Assembly: GCA_963680875.1 (NCBI GenBank)
Contig: OY804576.1
Span: 78,683,668 to 78,747,667, forward strand
Reading direction: 5' to 3'
Origin: Bathymodiolus brooksi
Lineage: Eukaryota > Mollusca > Bivalvia > Mytilida > Modiolidae
Length of the DNA: 64,000 nucleotides
The first letter of the stretch is position 1, and each line of letters opens with the position of its first letter. The position numbers were made by a program, and so were the translations under genes. The notes under the pieces were generated by a model. It worked only from the letters and a program-made list of their open reading frames with translations. It did no database searches and was not told the origin of the DNA. This document shows positions 24,677 to 34,951 of the stretch, in pieces.

Positions 24677-27600
24677 CTGAAAGAAGTAAATTGAGGTGTG
24701 AAATTACAGTACACAATATTAAATGAAATGAAAATTTTCTAGTCACAGTACTTCCTGGTTTAGACATGGATGAATATCAAGTACAGAAACCATCAAAGGC
24801 ATTCATATATTGGATATACTTTTTCTCTTATAATAATTCAAATGTTTTTTTTAACTCTTTCCAAAGTGGATGGTCTTTACAGCATTCAAACCACTGTTCC
24901 TTTTATTTCATGTATTTATCAATTAATGAATTATGAACAAAAAATTTTAAGTAGTGATGTCAACAATTCCACCAATATCAATAAAATGAACAATAACCTC
25001 TCATCGCAACTCGCTGAACATAAAAAAATACCACAACATATGACGTTGGAAATCAAAGTCCTGGCTTGGGATAAACACAAAAATATGGGGGGGTTAAACT
25101 GGTCATTGGGATCCCAACCTTCCCCTCTTGATAATTGGATCTCCAACGTCAATACATTGTCGGTCAAAAGCTCACTAGAGTTTGTGTTGTATTTGTTGTT
25201 TTACATGCCGACTTTAAATAAAACTTATCTTATCTTACCTTACATTATACAAATGTATAAAAAAAAATGATAAAAAACCTGCAGATTCACTTCCAGTCAA
25301 AAAGACCACATGCTATCACAAAAATAAATGACAACATAAAACATTGACAGTACAATCACAGGGTCAATGAATGCTCATAGTTAACTGACTACTAGTTAGG
25401 AAGGTAGAAACTGTTGGTTCAAGACCATTACTCTTAGGACAAAAAAAATCAAAACTGATCAATTAGTCATAAACATCTAAAATCAATAGTCTTCGTGAGA
25501 GATCAGAATAAATAGGTCATCTATATGTTGGAATAAAATATTGAACATAAAATAGTAATATAATATGGAATGAAATATAAAGGTACAATGTACTGATTTA
25601 ATTGCTAGTTATATTTTTAGCAAAGTAAACCTGCCTCAAAGAGTCAACTATAGTTCAGTTGCTAAATCATAGACCTATACAAACAAGATTTTTCAAAGAT
25701 TTTACAAGTTTAGATGTGTCAGATTTGAACTTTTTAAAAACATTGATGGAAAATACCCTTTCTGATCAGATCTCTGCATGTAGAATTGTATTCATATATA
25801 CAAGATCTTTATAGCAGTAAAAAAAAATTGTGAAAGTTTTCAATAATAATTTATGAAAACAGTGTCCTTGATGTAAAGGTTTTCCTGTTATCACAAGATT
25901 ACGGTCATTGAAGTCAGAAACATTATTACAAATATGTGCAAAACGAACCAACTGAGAAATGTAAACATCATATCATGTGGCCAAAGGAACGTCCCCAACC
26001 AAAAAGGAAAATTGACAATAGGGAATGAAAAATCACCTTTTTTATCATAAACATGCATATTAATTTTACCTTGAAAAAGGAATATGCCTCATTCCAAATT
26101 TGATAAGAGTACTTGTAACTTTAGCCTTATTCAATTTCAATGTAAGTTCCTTGGGATACATTTGTATTCCAAAAGTAAGAAAATTAGGACTGTTAACAGT
26201 TAAGATATCTTCTAAGTATCTACAATTATTGTTGAATAAATTGATTAGTGGATGCTTAGAAGCGTCTTTTGGAAATTTAACCATAAATTGAGATTAATGT
26301 CAGTATAAAAACAAATCAGCAATGAAAGGAGCACAATTAGCTCCCATTGGCATTCCACCAATATGACGAAACACTTCATTGCCAAAACAAACTAAAATGT
26401 TGTCTAGCAAAAATTTGATAGCATCAATATGTCCTCAAAAGTCCAATTACAGTATTTAACGGTATACCTTTTATCATCACCAAGTATTTTTTATACTGTA
26501 ATTTTCATTTCATGTTCATTTACATCTCTATCCTTAAAATAAAGAGTATGCTACCTTCATACCAATTTCCTATCATACAGTGATACTATGACAAAAATTT
26601 TCAAGGACTATGTTTTTATTAGACAACTTTCTCTATTTATTAATATTATACCTGACTTTAAAAGAACAATTTCTAGCAGTGGAGTTCCATAACGAGATTT
26701 CCTGTTTGAGGTAATAGGACTAGGAGTAGTAGATGCGACAAAATTGTGAACGTTTGATTGATTTACTGGTGTTCCTGGAACATTTGCCTCCTGACTGTCT
26801 GAAAAGAAAAGTTTAGGTTTGGGTTTATGGTATTTAATGCCACTTTCAAAAATATTTTAGTTATATTGTGACTGTCAGTTTTATTGGTGAAGAAAACCAC
26901 CGACCTGTCGCAGGTAAATGATGAACATTATCACATGTTGTACACCTCGCCTTGAACAGGGTTTGAGTTTATTAATTATAACAGTACATATATGTGTACA
27001 CCAAAACCTTGTACAGATATTTTTTTGATCAGGTTGTTGTACAAGAGATAATTGTAAGAAAATTAAATATACAAAATTGCAGATTCTATGTTATTAATTG
27101 ACTTCATGATGTAACTTGTTGAGCTTGTACACTGTCTACATCTGAAACTTCTATTAAAACATTCATATTAGGATGTGATGATCCAGATGTTATGGTTGCA
27201 ATGAAAATATTTTTCTCTTAAGAACGAGGAAATGAAGTAGTATTGATTTTGAAGCATCACTGTGACATGGATGAATATCAAACTCCTGAATGTCAAAAAG
27301 TTCTATTGTGGCAACACGTTTACTGTGCTTGTGCAAGAACTTTTCACCTCCTGGGTATTGGCTAAAAAAATCCCCAAGCTGCAGTTTGTATTCCTAGATC
27401 AAACTGGTCAGTTGGTAAATTGCAGTTTAATATCCAGGAGATAAAACCTTCTTGCACAAGCACACTGACAGTAATAAAAATCATTATATCCAGCCATGAA
27501 AATACAACTGTATTTGGCATGGAGCATCATTGTCATATGTACATAATTCAAATGTGTACATATAGAGGCACACCACGATATAATTGAAATACTGCTAAAG

Positions 27601-28113
27601 TTGATGTTAAACACCAACCAATCAATCAATCAATACATATAAAGACACTAATGCTTACTGAAAAAATTACACTTCTATTCCGGTGTTTAAAAAAATAAAG
27701 TGGAGTTAAGCAGACACTACGGGTGATATCCCCACTGATATTCTTAGCAACCTTTCTACAAGAGGGAGGTAGATAGATTTTGTCATGAAGTCCAGAGAAG
27801 TCTTTAGTACTTTTTATAAAATATAAACCTGTGTTCAAGATTCAACTGCAGTGCAACAAAAACATAATTATGATGTAATGCATAAACCACTAAATGTTGA
27901 ATCAAGTTTACAGATACACAGACAGGTCAGCACTGTATCAGAAAATAACTTGTTCAAACTTTTTGTACCTTGACTTTCTTGACTTGAAGAATAATCACTG
28001 TTTTCTGGAACTGTTACGTTTGGAGAATTTTGAGAACTTCCTTGACTGAAACTATGGAATATTGTAGGAGTTTGAGGAACAAACTGTTCTGATGATTCTT
28101 CAAGCCAATGCAT
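24474..28113 (-). CDS. Unrecognised small Ser/Thr/Pro-rich protein, three coding exons
   Basis: Reading the minus strand, the exons 28113-27969, 26798-26652 and 24676-24474 join in phase (split Asp and Ala codons) into a protein of about 165 residues. It starts MHWLEESSEQFVPQTP and ends LDLFEGDEIFPK with TAA. It is rich in S, T, P and Q, has several TP and SP dipeptides (PQTP, PGTP, YGTP, PSTP; possible proline-directed phosphosites) and a basic patch VVKRVKKTYEK before an acidic end. No enzyme domain, signal peptide or membrane segment is visible. The first ATG of the frame follows an in-frame TAA, and a short upstream ORF (MEDLSV) overlaps its leader. The composition suggests a nuclear or cell-cycle regulated protein, but that is inference; I do not recognise the family. 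Confidence 0.72.
24951..25166. repeat. Copy 1 of a 215-bp dispersed repeat
   Basis: Begins gatgtcaacaattccaccaa and contains atatgacgttggaaatc and 'ggggttaaactggtca'. A second copy is at 53955-54165 with the same order. This copy lies in an intron of the minus-strand gene. Confidence 0.75.
25195..25260 (+). mobile_element. LINE-like 3' tail with ttatc repeats
   Basis: aataaaacttatcttatctt resembles the longer pentanucleotide tail at 63002; both may be 3' ends of a retroposon family. Confidence 0.35.
25270..26060. other. Intron of the minus-strand gene, no feature recognised
   Basis: AT-rich intron sequence without exons or named elements. Confidence 0.35.
26066..26465 (-). pseudogene. Penelope-like reverse transcriptase relic
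   Basis: On the minus strand, GMPMGANCAPFIADLFLY (about 26370-26317) and, about 90 bases further, NNNCRYLEDILTVNSPNF, then YPKELTLKLNKA. This order is the palm region of Penelope-like reverse transcriptases, where the second motif normally has Y-x-D-D. Here the first Asp of the pair is Glu, and the frame is disturbed between the two motifs, so it is inactive. It sits in the intron between the second and last coding exons of the minus-strand gene, in the same orientation. Confidence 0.7.
26652..26798 (-). CDS. Second coding exon of the minus-strand gene
   Basis: The acceptor is cttttcag|ACAGTC and the donor AAGTCAG|gtataa on the minus strand. It contributes 49 codons including NVPGTPVNQSNVHNF and SRYGTPLLEIVLLK. 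The length is a multiple of three. A SINE fragment sits just upstream of its acceptor. Confidence 0.72.
26816..26966 (-). mobile_element. SINE family 1, partial
   Basis: Tail and middle parts are present (ttaatgccactttcaaaaat, then gtcagttttattggtg and cacctcgccttgaac on the + strand); the tRNA-like head is lost. It starts 18 bases upstream of an exon acceptor. Confidence 0.65.
27323..27475. repeat. Imperfect inverted repeat, arms of about 60 bp
   Basis: gtgcttgtgcaagaa at 27326 is matched inverted by ttcttgcacaagcac at about 27451, with 'ctcctgg.tatt' and 'ctgcagttt' also mirrored. It may be a foldback element remnant. Confidence 0.5.
27565..27634 (+). mobile_element. SINE family 1, tail fragment
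   Basis: caccacgatataattgaaat, then gttgatgttaaacaccaa and a caat microsatellite tail. 5' truncated. Confidence 0.6.
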
Positions 28114-28156
28114 TCTTTTTATACAGACAAATCTTCCATGATTTTAATGCCAACTC
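27969..28156 (-). CDS. First coding exon of the minus-strand gene, with leader
   Basis: On the minus strand the acceptor is tatttcag|GAGTTGG and the donor GTCAAG|gtacaa. The leader 28156-28114 contains a six-codon upstream ORF. Coding runs from ATG at 28113 to MHWLEESSEQFVPQTP and SSSQESQ, leaving one base (G). Confidence 0.7.
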
Positions 28157-28230
28157 CTGAAATATAATAAGACTTAGGGGTTTATGGTGTTTAACATCAA
28201 TAGTTTAAAGTGTTGCAGTTACTAGTTTTA

Positions 28231-28485
28231 GGGGGGTTATGGTGTTTAATGCCACTTTCAACATATTTCAGCTATATTGTGGTGGTCAGTTTTATTGGTG
28301 GTGGAAAACAGAGTACCCGGAGAAAACCAGCTACCTGCCACAAGTCACTTACAAACTATATCACATAATGTTGTCGAGTACATCTTGCCATTAGCTGGAT
28401 TTGAACTCACAACGTTAGTGGTGATAGGCACTGATTGCATAGGTAGTTATAATCTAACTACCATACGATCATGACCACGACGGCC
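28231..28485 (-). mobile_element. SINE family 1, full-length
   Basis: Minus-strand copy running from ggttatggtgtttaatgcca to catgaccacgacggccc. It lies about 75 bases upstream of the first coding exon of the minus-strand gene. Confidence 0.8.
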
Positions 28486-29031
28486 CTAGTTTTATTTGTA
28501 GGTGAAACCAAAGTAAACAACACTTCTGGTTCACCTTAAACATGTAGGAAATGTTACTTTAATAAAGTCCTAGTTGGGGAAAGGCAAAGCAAATTTGCAT
28601 TGATTAAAATATATTCATAGGATTCCTTCCCCCATCCATTGTAAGAAAACAACAGCTGATCATGATCGGATAATCTCAACTCATGGTTTATCAATGGTAT
28701 ACACCCTTTTTTGTAACCAGAATTTCAGTACCCAACAATGATAACATATCATTTTGGACAATCAAAGAAAAAAACTGATAAAAAAGGAAAATAATGTTAG
28801 CGGAACCAAATAACGAATCCGGTTCCTTACCTGGAAGAAGAAGAAAGTTTACGATATAAAAACTCAGCAGCCTGGATTTTTCAAAAATTATATTTTATCT
28901 CTGACAAAAAAAATCTTAACTCTAGTTTCAGCACATTTTTTATATGGTTTGTAAAAAAAAATGTAAAAAAAAGATTCACTCAGAGACTGTCAATTGTAGT
29001 CCTACCATTAGCTATAATACTGGGTATTCAC

Positions 29032-29486
29032 TAGCTGCGGAACCGTAGCTCTTATGGTCCTTTGCCAGTTATCTGATATTTGCGGACCATAGCCATAGGT
29101 ATAAGAAGAGCTACGGTTCCGCAGATAGGTATTCACATGCTATTTCAACCAATTTTCATCACCATTTTTTTTATTTAATTACCACGGTACCATGCCCACT
29201 GCATAGCCATAGGACCCCGAAAATCAAAGAAAATTAGTGATTCTAATACTGTAGTTTGTTTTCAATCGAAAGTTTTTTCTTAAAGTGAAGAAAATTTATG
29301 TCCCGAATCACATGTCATGTTGGTCGCTTGCCGAGATTTATTTTACTTTGTAATTGTATTTTCTAAAAACAGTGTGATAAAAAAAAACAATCTATTCAAT
29401 AAAACCACTGACGGTTCATGACATAATTAAGAATATCAGAAAACTGGCCAAGGACCATAAGATTAAGAGCTACGGTTCCACAGCTA
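29032..29486. mobile_element. MITE with three related arms
   Basis: The left end tagctgcggaaccgtagctc and the right end gagctacggttccacagcta are inverted repeats of about 50 bp. A third inverted copy, gagctacggttccgcaga, lies at 29107-29124, so the left 90 bp forms its own foldback; ggtattcac flanks this mini-unit on both sides (29022, 29127). No coding capacity. Confidence 0.75.
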
Positions 29487-29669
29487 ATCAGTTACACACT
29501 CTAACCTTAGGCTTAAGAGTCTAGTACTATTCCCGTACATGGAAGAAGATCAGTAGTCCAAATAATAATATCGCAACAAGTATCTCTAAGTCTAGCTCTA
29601 TTACCATTGCATTAATTTATATGTTGGTGATAAATTCAAAGAAATGTGCGGCTTGAACTTTTTGTTTAC

Positions 29670-29900
29670 CTTTGGTTTGAAGCACGTGGTCGGAAATCGT
29701 CTGCCAAATTTTAATCATCCAATGAAATCTTTTATTTTATTTTTCCAATATAGAAACGTCCAATTGAAATACTTCTTACAAACTTGATACGGTGAAGCAT
29801 TTAGTCCATGACCATTTGGACGATTATCCATCCGTTGAGAAATTAGAGCATGCATGGAAATCCAGAACTGTATTTATTGTTATTATTTCCTGGATGTAAA
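29670..29900 (-). other. Candidate untranslated first exon of the minus-strand gene
   Basis: A minus-strand donor CAAAG|gtaaac ends at 29670, and the first coding exon begins with an acceptor, so a noncoding exon is expected upstream. The upper limit is arbitrary; no clear TATA box was picked out. Confidence 0.25.
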
Positions 29901-30367
29901 TTAAACCACACACACACTCACCCTTCAGTGCCAGTGGCCGCACAGACTTCGCCTTCTGTCAAAGTTTGTTTTCATGAACAAAATTATATTTAAGGTGCGC
30001 TCGATTGGAAATCTTTTAAAACAAATCTGGCCCCCGTTTCACAAAAGGTCGTAAATCGTACGATTACCGACCTATCTTACGATCACCTACCGACTAAATT
30101 TGCGACCGTTTCCACAAAACTTGTCGGAATGTTTTTACGATTTCCGATTTACGACTTGTGGTTATGACGTTTTCTTTGTGCGGAGGCACAGGGGCTCGCA
30201 GTTATATTTTCACATCACCAGGTATGTGTTACAAGAAGAAAGGAGGACACTTTTTTTGCTGCCCAAAGTGAAAGTAGAATTTCGGCACCTTTTTTCACTT
30301 CAAAAACGGTTTAGTCTTTGTTCTTCCCATAAAATTAATGCAAATATCGTTGTTTTTTGCTGATTGA

Positions 30368-30807
30368 CTGGTTTACAGTGGAATAATGCTCGTTTTTAAA
30401 TTCCAAGCAGTCTGGACAACTTCTTATCATACTCAATTCCGGTTTATACGGACTTAATATTAAGGTGAGTTTCCATTGGTCGAAGAATTTTTTGAAAATT
30501 TTAAATTAGGGTCTTATTTTTAAAATACTACTCTATTTTTAAGACATTTTAACTTCACATTGTATAATTACCATGAAACATTGTGTTTAATCTTTGCTTG
30601 AGCAATCCTTGGTTAAAATGCTAGAAATTCTTCTTATAGGCCTATATGTTGCTTTCGATTTGTATTTCCCACTTACTGTTGCTTTCTTATTTCGACCAAT
30701 GAAAACTCGCCTTAATATCAAGTCCATATAAACCGGAATTGAGTATGATAAGAAGTTGTCCAGACCGTTTGGAATTTAAAAACGAGTGTTATTCCACTGT
30801 AAACCAG
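30368..30807. mobile_element. Foldback element with 117-bp arms
   Basis: The segment 30368-30484 is repeated inverted at 30691-30807 at roughly 90% identity (for example caacttcttatcatactcaa against its complement), around a 206-bp AT-rich centre. No open frame; presumably non-autonomous. Confidence 0.85.
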
Positions 30808-30831
30808 ATAAATTCATATATTCGTTTAAAC

Positions 30832-30917
30832 AAAATATTAAATATAGTTATTTTATTAGTCTATGTAGATACAAAATATCAAATATAGTTATTTTATTGG
30901 TCTATGTAGATACAAAT
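30832..30917. repeat. Two tandem copies of a 43-bp unit
   Basis: aaatatagttattttatt(a/g)gtctatgtagatac occurs twice in a row. The second copy ends at the left target-site repeat of the LINE. Confidence 0.8.
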
Positions 30918-32803
30918 CACGAGACACCCTAAGAAAGTAGAAGACGACAGTTTCAAAGTGGAGATTGCTTTCTCAGGGAAAGCTCTGCGGTGGAATAAGG
31001 AGAAAATATCCGCTTTGATAAGGCTGATGACACAAAAGTCAACAATAATAAAGTTCACTCCATCCCTCACCGGTCAAGGGAAAATCAAACTACCGGTATC
31101 CAAAAATGAAAACCATCACCATCTCAAATCAAGGTGTTAGAAAATTACTGGATAAGATCAATCCAAACAGAGCAACTGGTCCAGATCAAATCTGTGGTAA
31201 AGTACTGAAAGAGCTTAGTTGTGACATCTCAACTGCAATAACCTATATCTTTCAGAAGTCATTAGACACCGGCAAAATCCCATAAGACTGGAAACATGCG
31301 AATGTCTCATTGTCTGTCCTGTATTCAAAAAAAGCGATAAACACAATGCAATAAATTATAGACCTATTTCACTAACTTGCATACTGTGTAAAATCATGGA
31401 ATGAATGACCACTTAGAAAATAACAACATTCTGTACGACCTTCAACATGGATTTCGAACATCAAGATCATGTGAAACTCAGTTAGTGTCATTTATCTAGG
31501 AACTTGCAAAAAATAACAACCACAACATCCAAACTGATATAATTGTGATGGACTTTGCCAAAGCATTTGACAAAGTACCTCACAAAAGACTACTTTCCAA
31601 GCTTAACTACTATAGCATTGAATACAACACCTTGAAATGGATAGAAGATTTTCTCACATCCCGCACACAAACAGTCATTATTGATGGTGTACAATCAGAA
31701 AAAAATTCATGTAACATCTGGCATTCCCCAAGGAACAGTTTTGGATCCTATTATGTTCCTTGTGTATATAAATGACATCAATGAATACATCAAACACAGC
31801 ACTCTAAGATTATTTGCAGATGACAGTATCATATACAAAACAATAAGAAATAAAGAAGACACACAGAAACTACAAGAGGACCTTACATCCAGACAAGTGC
31901 TCAGTCCTTCAAGTAACAACTAAACTAAACCCAATAAAATTTGACTATACACTTCACCAACATGTACTGCAAAAAAACATCCACAAAATATCTTGGAGTA
32001 ACAATACAGACAGATTTGAAATGGAACAAACATGTCAATAACATCACAGCATCAGCCACATAAAAGCTAAACTTCATTAAGAGAAACCTAAGGGTAAATT
32101 CAAAAACAGTAAAAGAAAGAGCTTACTCATCACTCGTATGACCAAAGCTAGAATACAGCAGCTGCGTCTGGGACCCACATACAAAATCAAAAATACACCA
32201 ACTTGAGATGGTCCAGCGCAGAGCAGCTAGGTACACATGCAACAGATACCACAATACCAGCTCAGTTACTGAAATGCTACGAACACTCAATTGGCCAACT
32301 TTAGAGAAAAGGCGAATAAGAACATGCATCATCTTTCTCTACAAAATCATACATCACCTTGTAGCCATAATATACCCTACAAATTTACTTTAAAAAATCT
32401 GATCCAAGAACAAGACAATATCCACACAGTTATTCTTACAGACTAATACAAATAACTAAAGATTCTTACAAATACTCATTTTTTCCAAGAACAATAGCAC
32501 AATGGAACCTCCTACCTGTAGCTGCAGTACAATGCACTACACTAGACAGTTTCAGAGAGCAGATCCCAATATCTGATCTCGAACAACACCTCAACATCTA
32601 AACATCACACTTGTAAATAGTTTTAACCTAAAATGTATAATACATGTATATAAAAGGAAGTAACTTCTGAAATTTTATCTCAAGATTTTACATATTTGGC
32701 TGTATATATCAAATTAGACCCCACGCACGCGTGGCATAGCAACATCAGTGCCTGGCACGTTATCATCAGTATGTTGATGGAGTGCTGAACTATAAAGAAG
32801 AAT
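30918..32803 (+). mobile_element. 5'-truncated LINE (non-LTR retrotransposon)
   Basis: gatacaaat occurs at 30909-30917 and again at 32804-32812, a likely 9-bp target duplication. The interior holds reverse transcriptase remnants and a 3' end 'gtgctgaactataaagaaga'. It has no endonuclease domain, so it is truncated. It lies inside the inverted pair 30027/34318. Confidence 0.72.
31090..32393 (+). pseudogene. LINE reverse transcriptase, many stops and frame changes
   Basis: In order on the + strand: KLLDKINPNRATGPDQICGK (31144), MDFAKAFDKVPHKRLLSKL (31548), GTVLDPIMFLVYINDIN (about 31735), LRLFADDSIIY (31803) with the F-A-D-D catalytic motif, then WDPHTKSKIHQLEMVQRRAA (about 32170). These are reverse-transcriptase blocks of jockey/CR1-like LINEs. 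The pieces use several frames with internal stops, so the copy is dead; the catalytic motif itself is intact. Clade is not assigned. Confidence 0.85.
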
Positions 32804-32812
32804 GATACAAAT

Positions 32813-33795
32813 ATTTCCCAATGACTGTCAATAGTGATTTTTGCAAAATTTTAGTTCGCCCACCTTTTTTTTTGGAGCCCTTTGCCTCACATCAGGCACC
32901 ATATATTTAACCTTATAATATTACAACTTAGGTCAGATTTAGTTATGATTTATCTAAGAAAGACATTTTATAGCAGATTCAAATGTTTAAGTATACATGT
33001 ACATTTGTACAGATGCATGTATTTAGCACCAGCATGACTGAATAAAATTGATTGCAGGTTTTTAATATATGGCAAAACATTGACTTACAAAATAGCTATA
33101 GCATATAAGCAATTTTTTTTATATTTTCCTATATCAATAGGTTTCAAAAATTTAAACCACCATATTGGGTCATAACGCAGAGCCAATTTTAATACTTAGT
33201 GAATACATGTAGTTATTAGCTTTACGTAACTTCTAGTTGAGACGAATATACTTGACGGGTACTATTCCTATGCAGAAAGAACTGGGGGTAGTTGCCCCCA
33301 AGCTTTTGAGATAACAATGAAAAAAATACATTGTTGTCCCCTACATTTGGAGGTAAAATATATGTTGTGCCCCCTCCCCCCACTTTCAAAATACTCGTTT
33401 GTCCCATGAGTAAGCACGATACATTTCAGTAGATCGTTTTCTGGTGGACATTTATTTCACATCTTAGTATTTTCCATGAATATAACGTCTATAAGTAATT
33501 CCAACTTAAACTAATGGAACAACCCGTTAAAATTCGATGATATATCGACTTTCCGCTTTAAATTTGGAATTCTTGGACTTTTTGTAATTTTGATGTCAAA
33601 TACTGTCAAGAAATTGAACATTGTAGCACGAATTCAGTATGAGTTTTTTCTTGGTCAGTCTACATGCATGTAGTTGCACGCATGCCAAAAAGTATCATGT
33701 CACTGAGATTTTTCCTTGTATAATATTTCATAATTACATTTTATGAAGCACACATTTCCACCGTTTTTATGCTTGTTTGTTTGTTTCAAGATGGT
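32813..33795. other. Sequence between the LINE and the SINE tail
   Basis: AT-rich interior of the possible large transposon. No transposase-like open frame or other feature recognised. Confidence 0.35.
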
Positions 33796-33855
33796 GTTTA
33801 AAACGCCAGTTTCAACAATATTTCAGTTATATCATGGCGGTTCCGGTTTTTTTAT
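33796..33855 (-). mobile_element. SINE family 1, tail fragment
   Basis: cagtttcaacaatatttcag, then ttatatcatggcggtt on the + strand; only the element's 3' end remains. Confidence 0.6.
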
Positions 33856-34812
33856 CTGGATAGATTTCCTTGCAATAAAGAGAAAAAGAGGTAGATATTT
33901 TAAGTAAAATTTTGTTGTTTATTTAGAAAGATTCTTATAACCAATACTAGTTTCTTTTTAGCAACGACATAGACACAAAAGAAATATTCCTTTTGTAAAT
34001 ATGACTTATGCAGAAATTGCAATACGTGAATCGATATGAAAATTATACATAACTTAAAGGGAGATATATTTTATTTTGGGTATGATATTTACAAGTTGTT
34101 AACCTGCAGAAGGGATGGAATAGCACGATTCATCATTGTAATGATATACATTCAACGTTTGTTTTTAGCGATTTACGACTGCTCCAACCTAGTCGGTAAT
34201 TTGCGACCAAAAAATGTTGTATATCGGAAGTCAGTAAGTTTTGTGAAACGGTCGTAAATCGTAAAGACAGTCGTACGACTAAGTTTACGATTTACGACCT
34301 TTTGTGAAACGGGGCCCTGGTATCCTGGGACATCATACTAGTACCAAAGTACACCAGATTTATTTATATAAAATATATATCAAGCTACGTGGTTGATTAT
34401 GAATTGCATTCATAAATACATCTTAAAGGGGGACACTGTAGTGTAAATAAATGTAAATCAACCACCACCACCTTTTTTTCTCAACCTTCAATGTCTGGTG
34501 TGTTAGCACACCTGGTTTGAAAAGTATCTTTAAACAGGAACAAGGGTAAGATTTTGTGCTAAACTCCACCAATTTCATGTATTTCAGACATTTTTACATA
34601 AACTTTTAAGGGTTCACCACCACAGATTTTCATTTTGTCCAGGAATCTCAAATATTGCATGGTTGTCATTGATTTTTATTTCATATGATTCAGTTTGATT
34701 GAATGTATCATTTCTAATTTCAGAAAACAACACTATGAAATAAGGAATGATATCTGAAAAAAAAATCATGTAGGGTTAAACAACAATCACTCGCAATAGT
34801 CATTTATTTCAG

Positions 34813-34951
34813 ACACATGGAAAGAAGATGAAGTCTTAAGTAATGAATCAAATTAGAACGTATTCCAAAACGAGACCAAAATCAGTCATATTGTATGAGA
34901 AAGAAGATACCATTTTTCAGAGTATTAACAAAAAGAGTAAAATTGACAATG
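34813..34951 (+). CDS. First coding exon of the plus-strand nuclear-type gene
   Basis: An acceptor (atttatttcag) opens the exon, so a noncoding exon is expected upstream. Coding starts at ATG 34843, just after an in-frame TAA; two very short upstream ORFs precede it. The exon reads [20 protein letters not shown] and leaves G before gtgtgt. Confidence 0.65.

Larger units (their letters stand above)
30027..34318. mobile_element. Possible large transposon with subterminal repeats
   Basis: ggcccccgtttcacaaaagg at 30030 is matched inverted by ccttttgtgaaacggggccc at 34296. Both ends continue with gtcgtaaatcgta and, 60-75 bp inward, cgaccgtttc(c)acaaaactt. Between them lie a foldback element, a LINE and a SINE tail. 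No transposase was seen and no target duplication is obvious, so two separate inverted copies are also possible. Confidence 0.5.

Noticed and set aside
24770..25270. 166-codon plus-strand open frame opposite the end of the minus-strand gene
   Set aside because: It spans intron and the 215-bp repeat and has no motif; the minus-strand exon is supported by splice phase.
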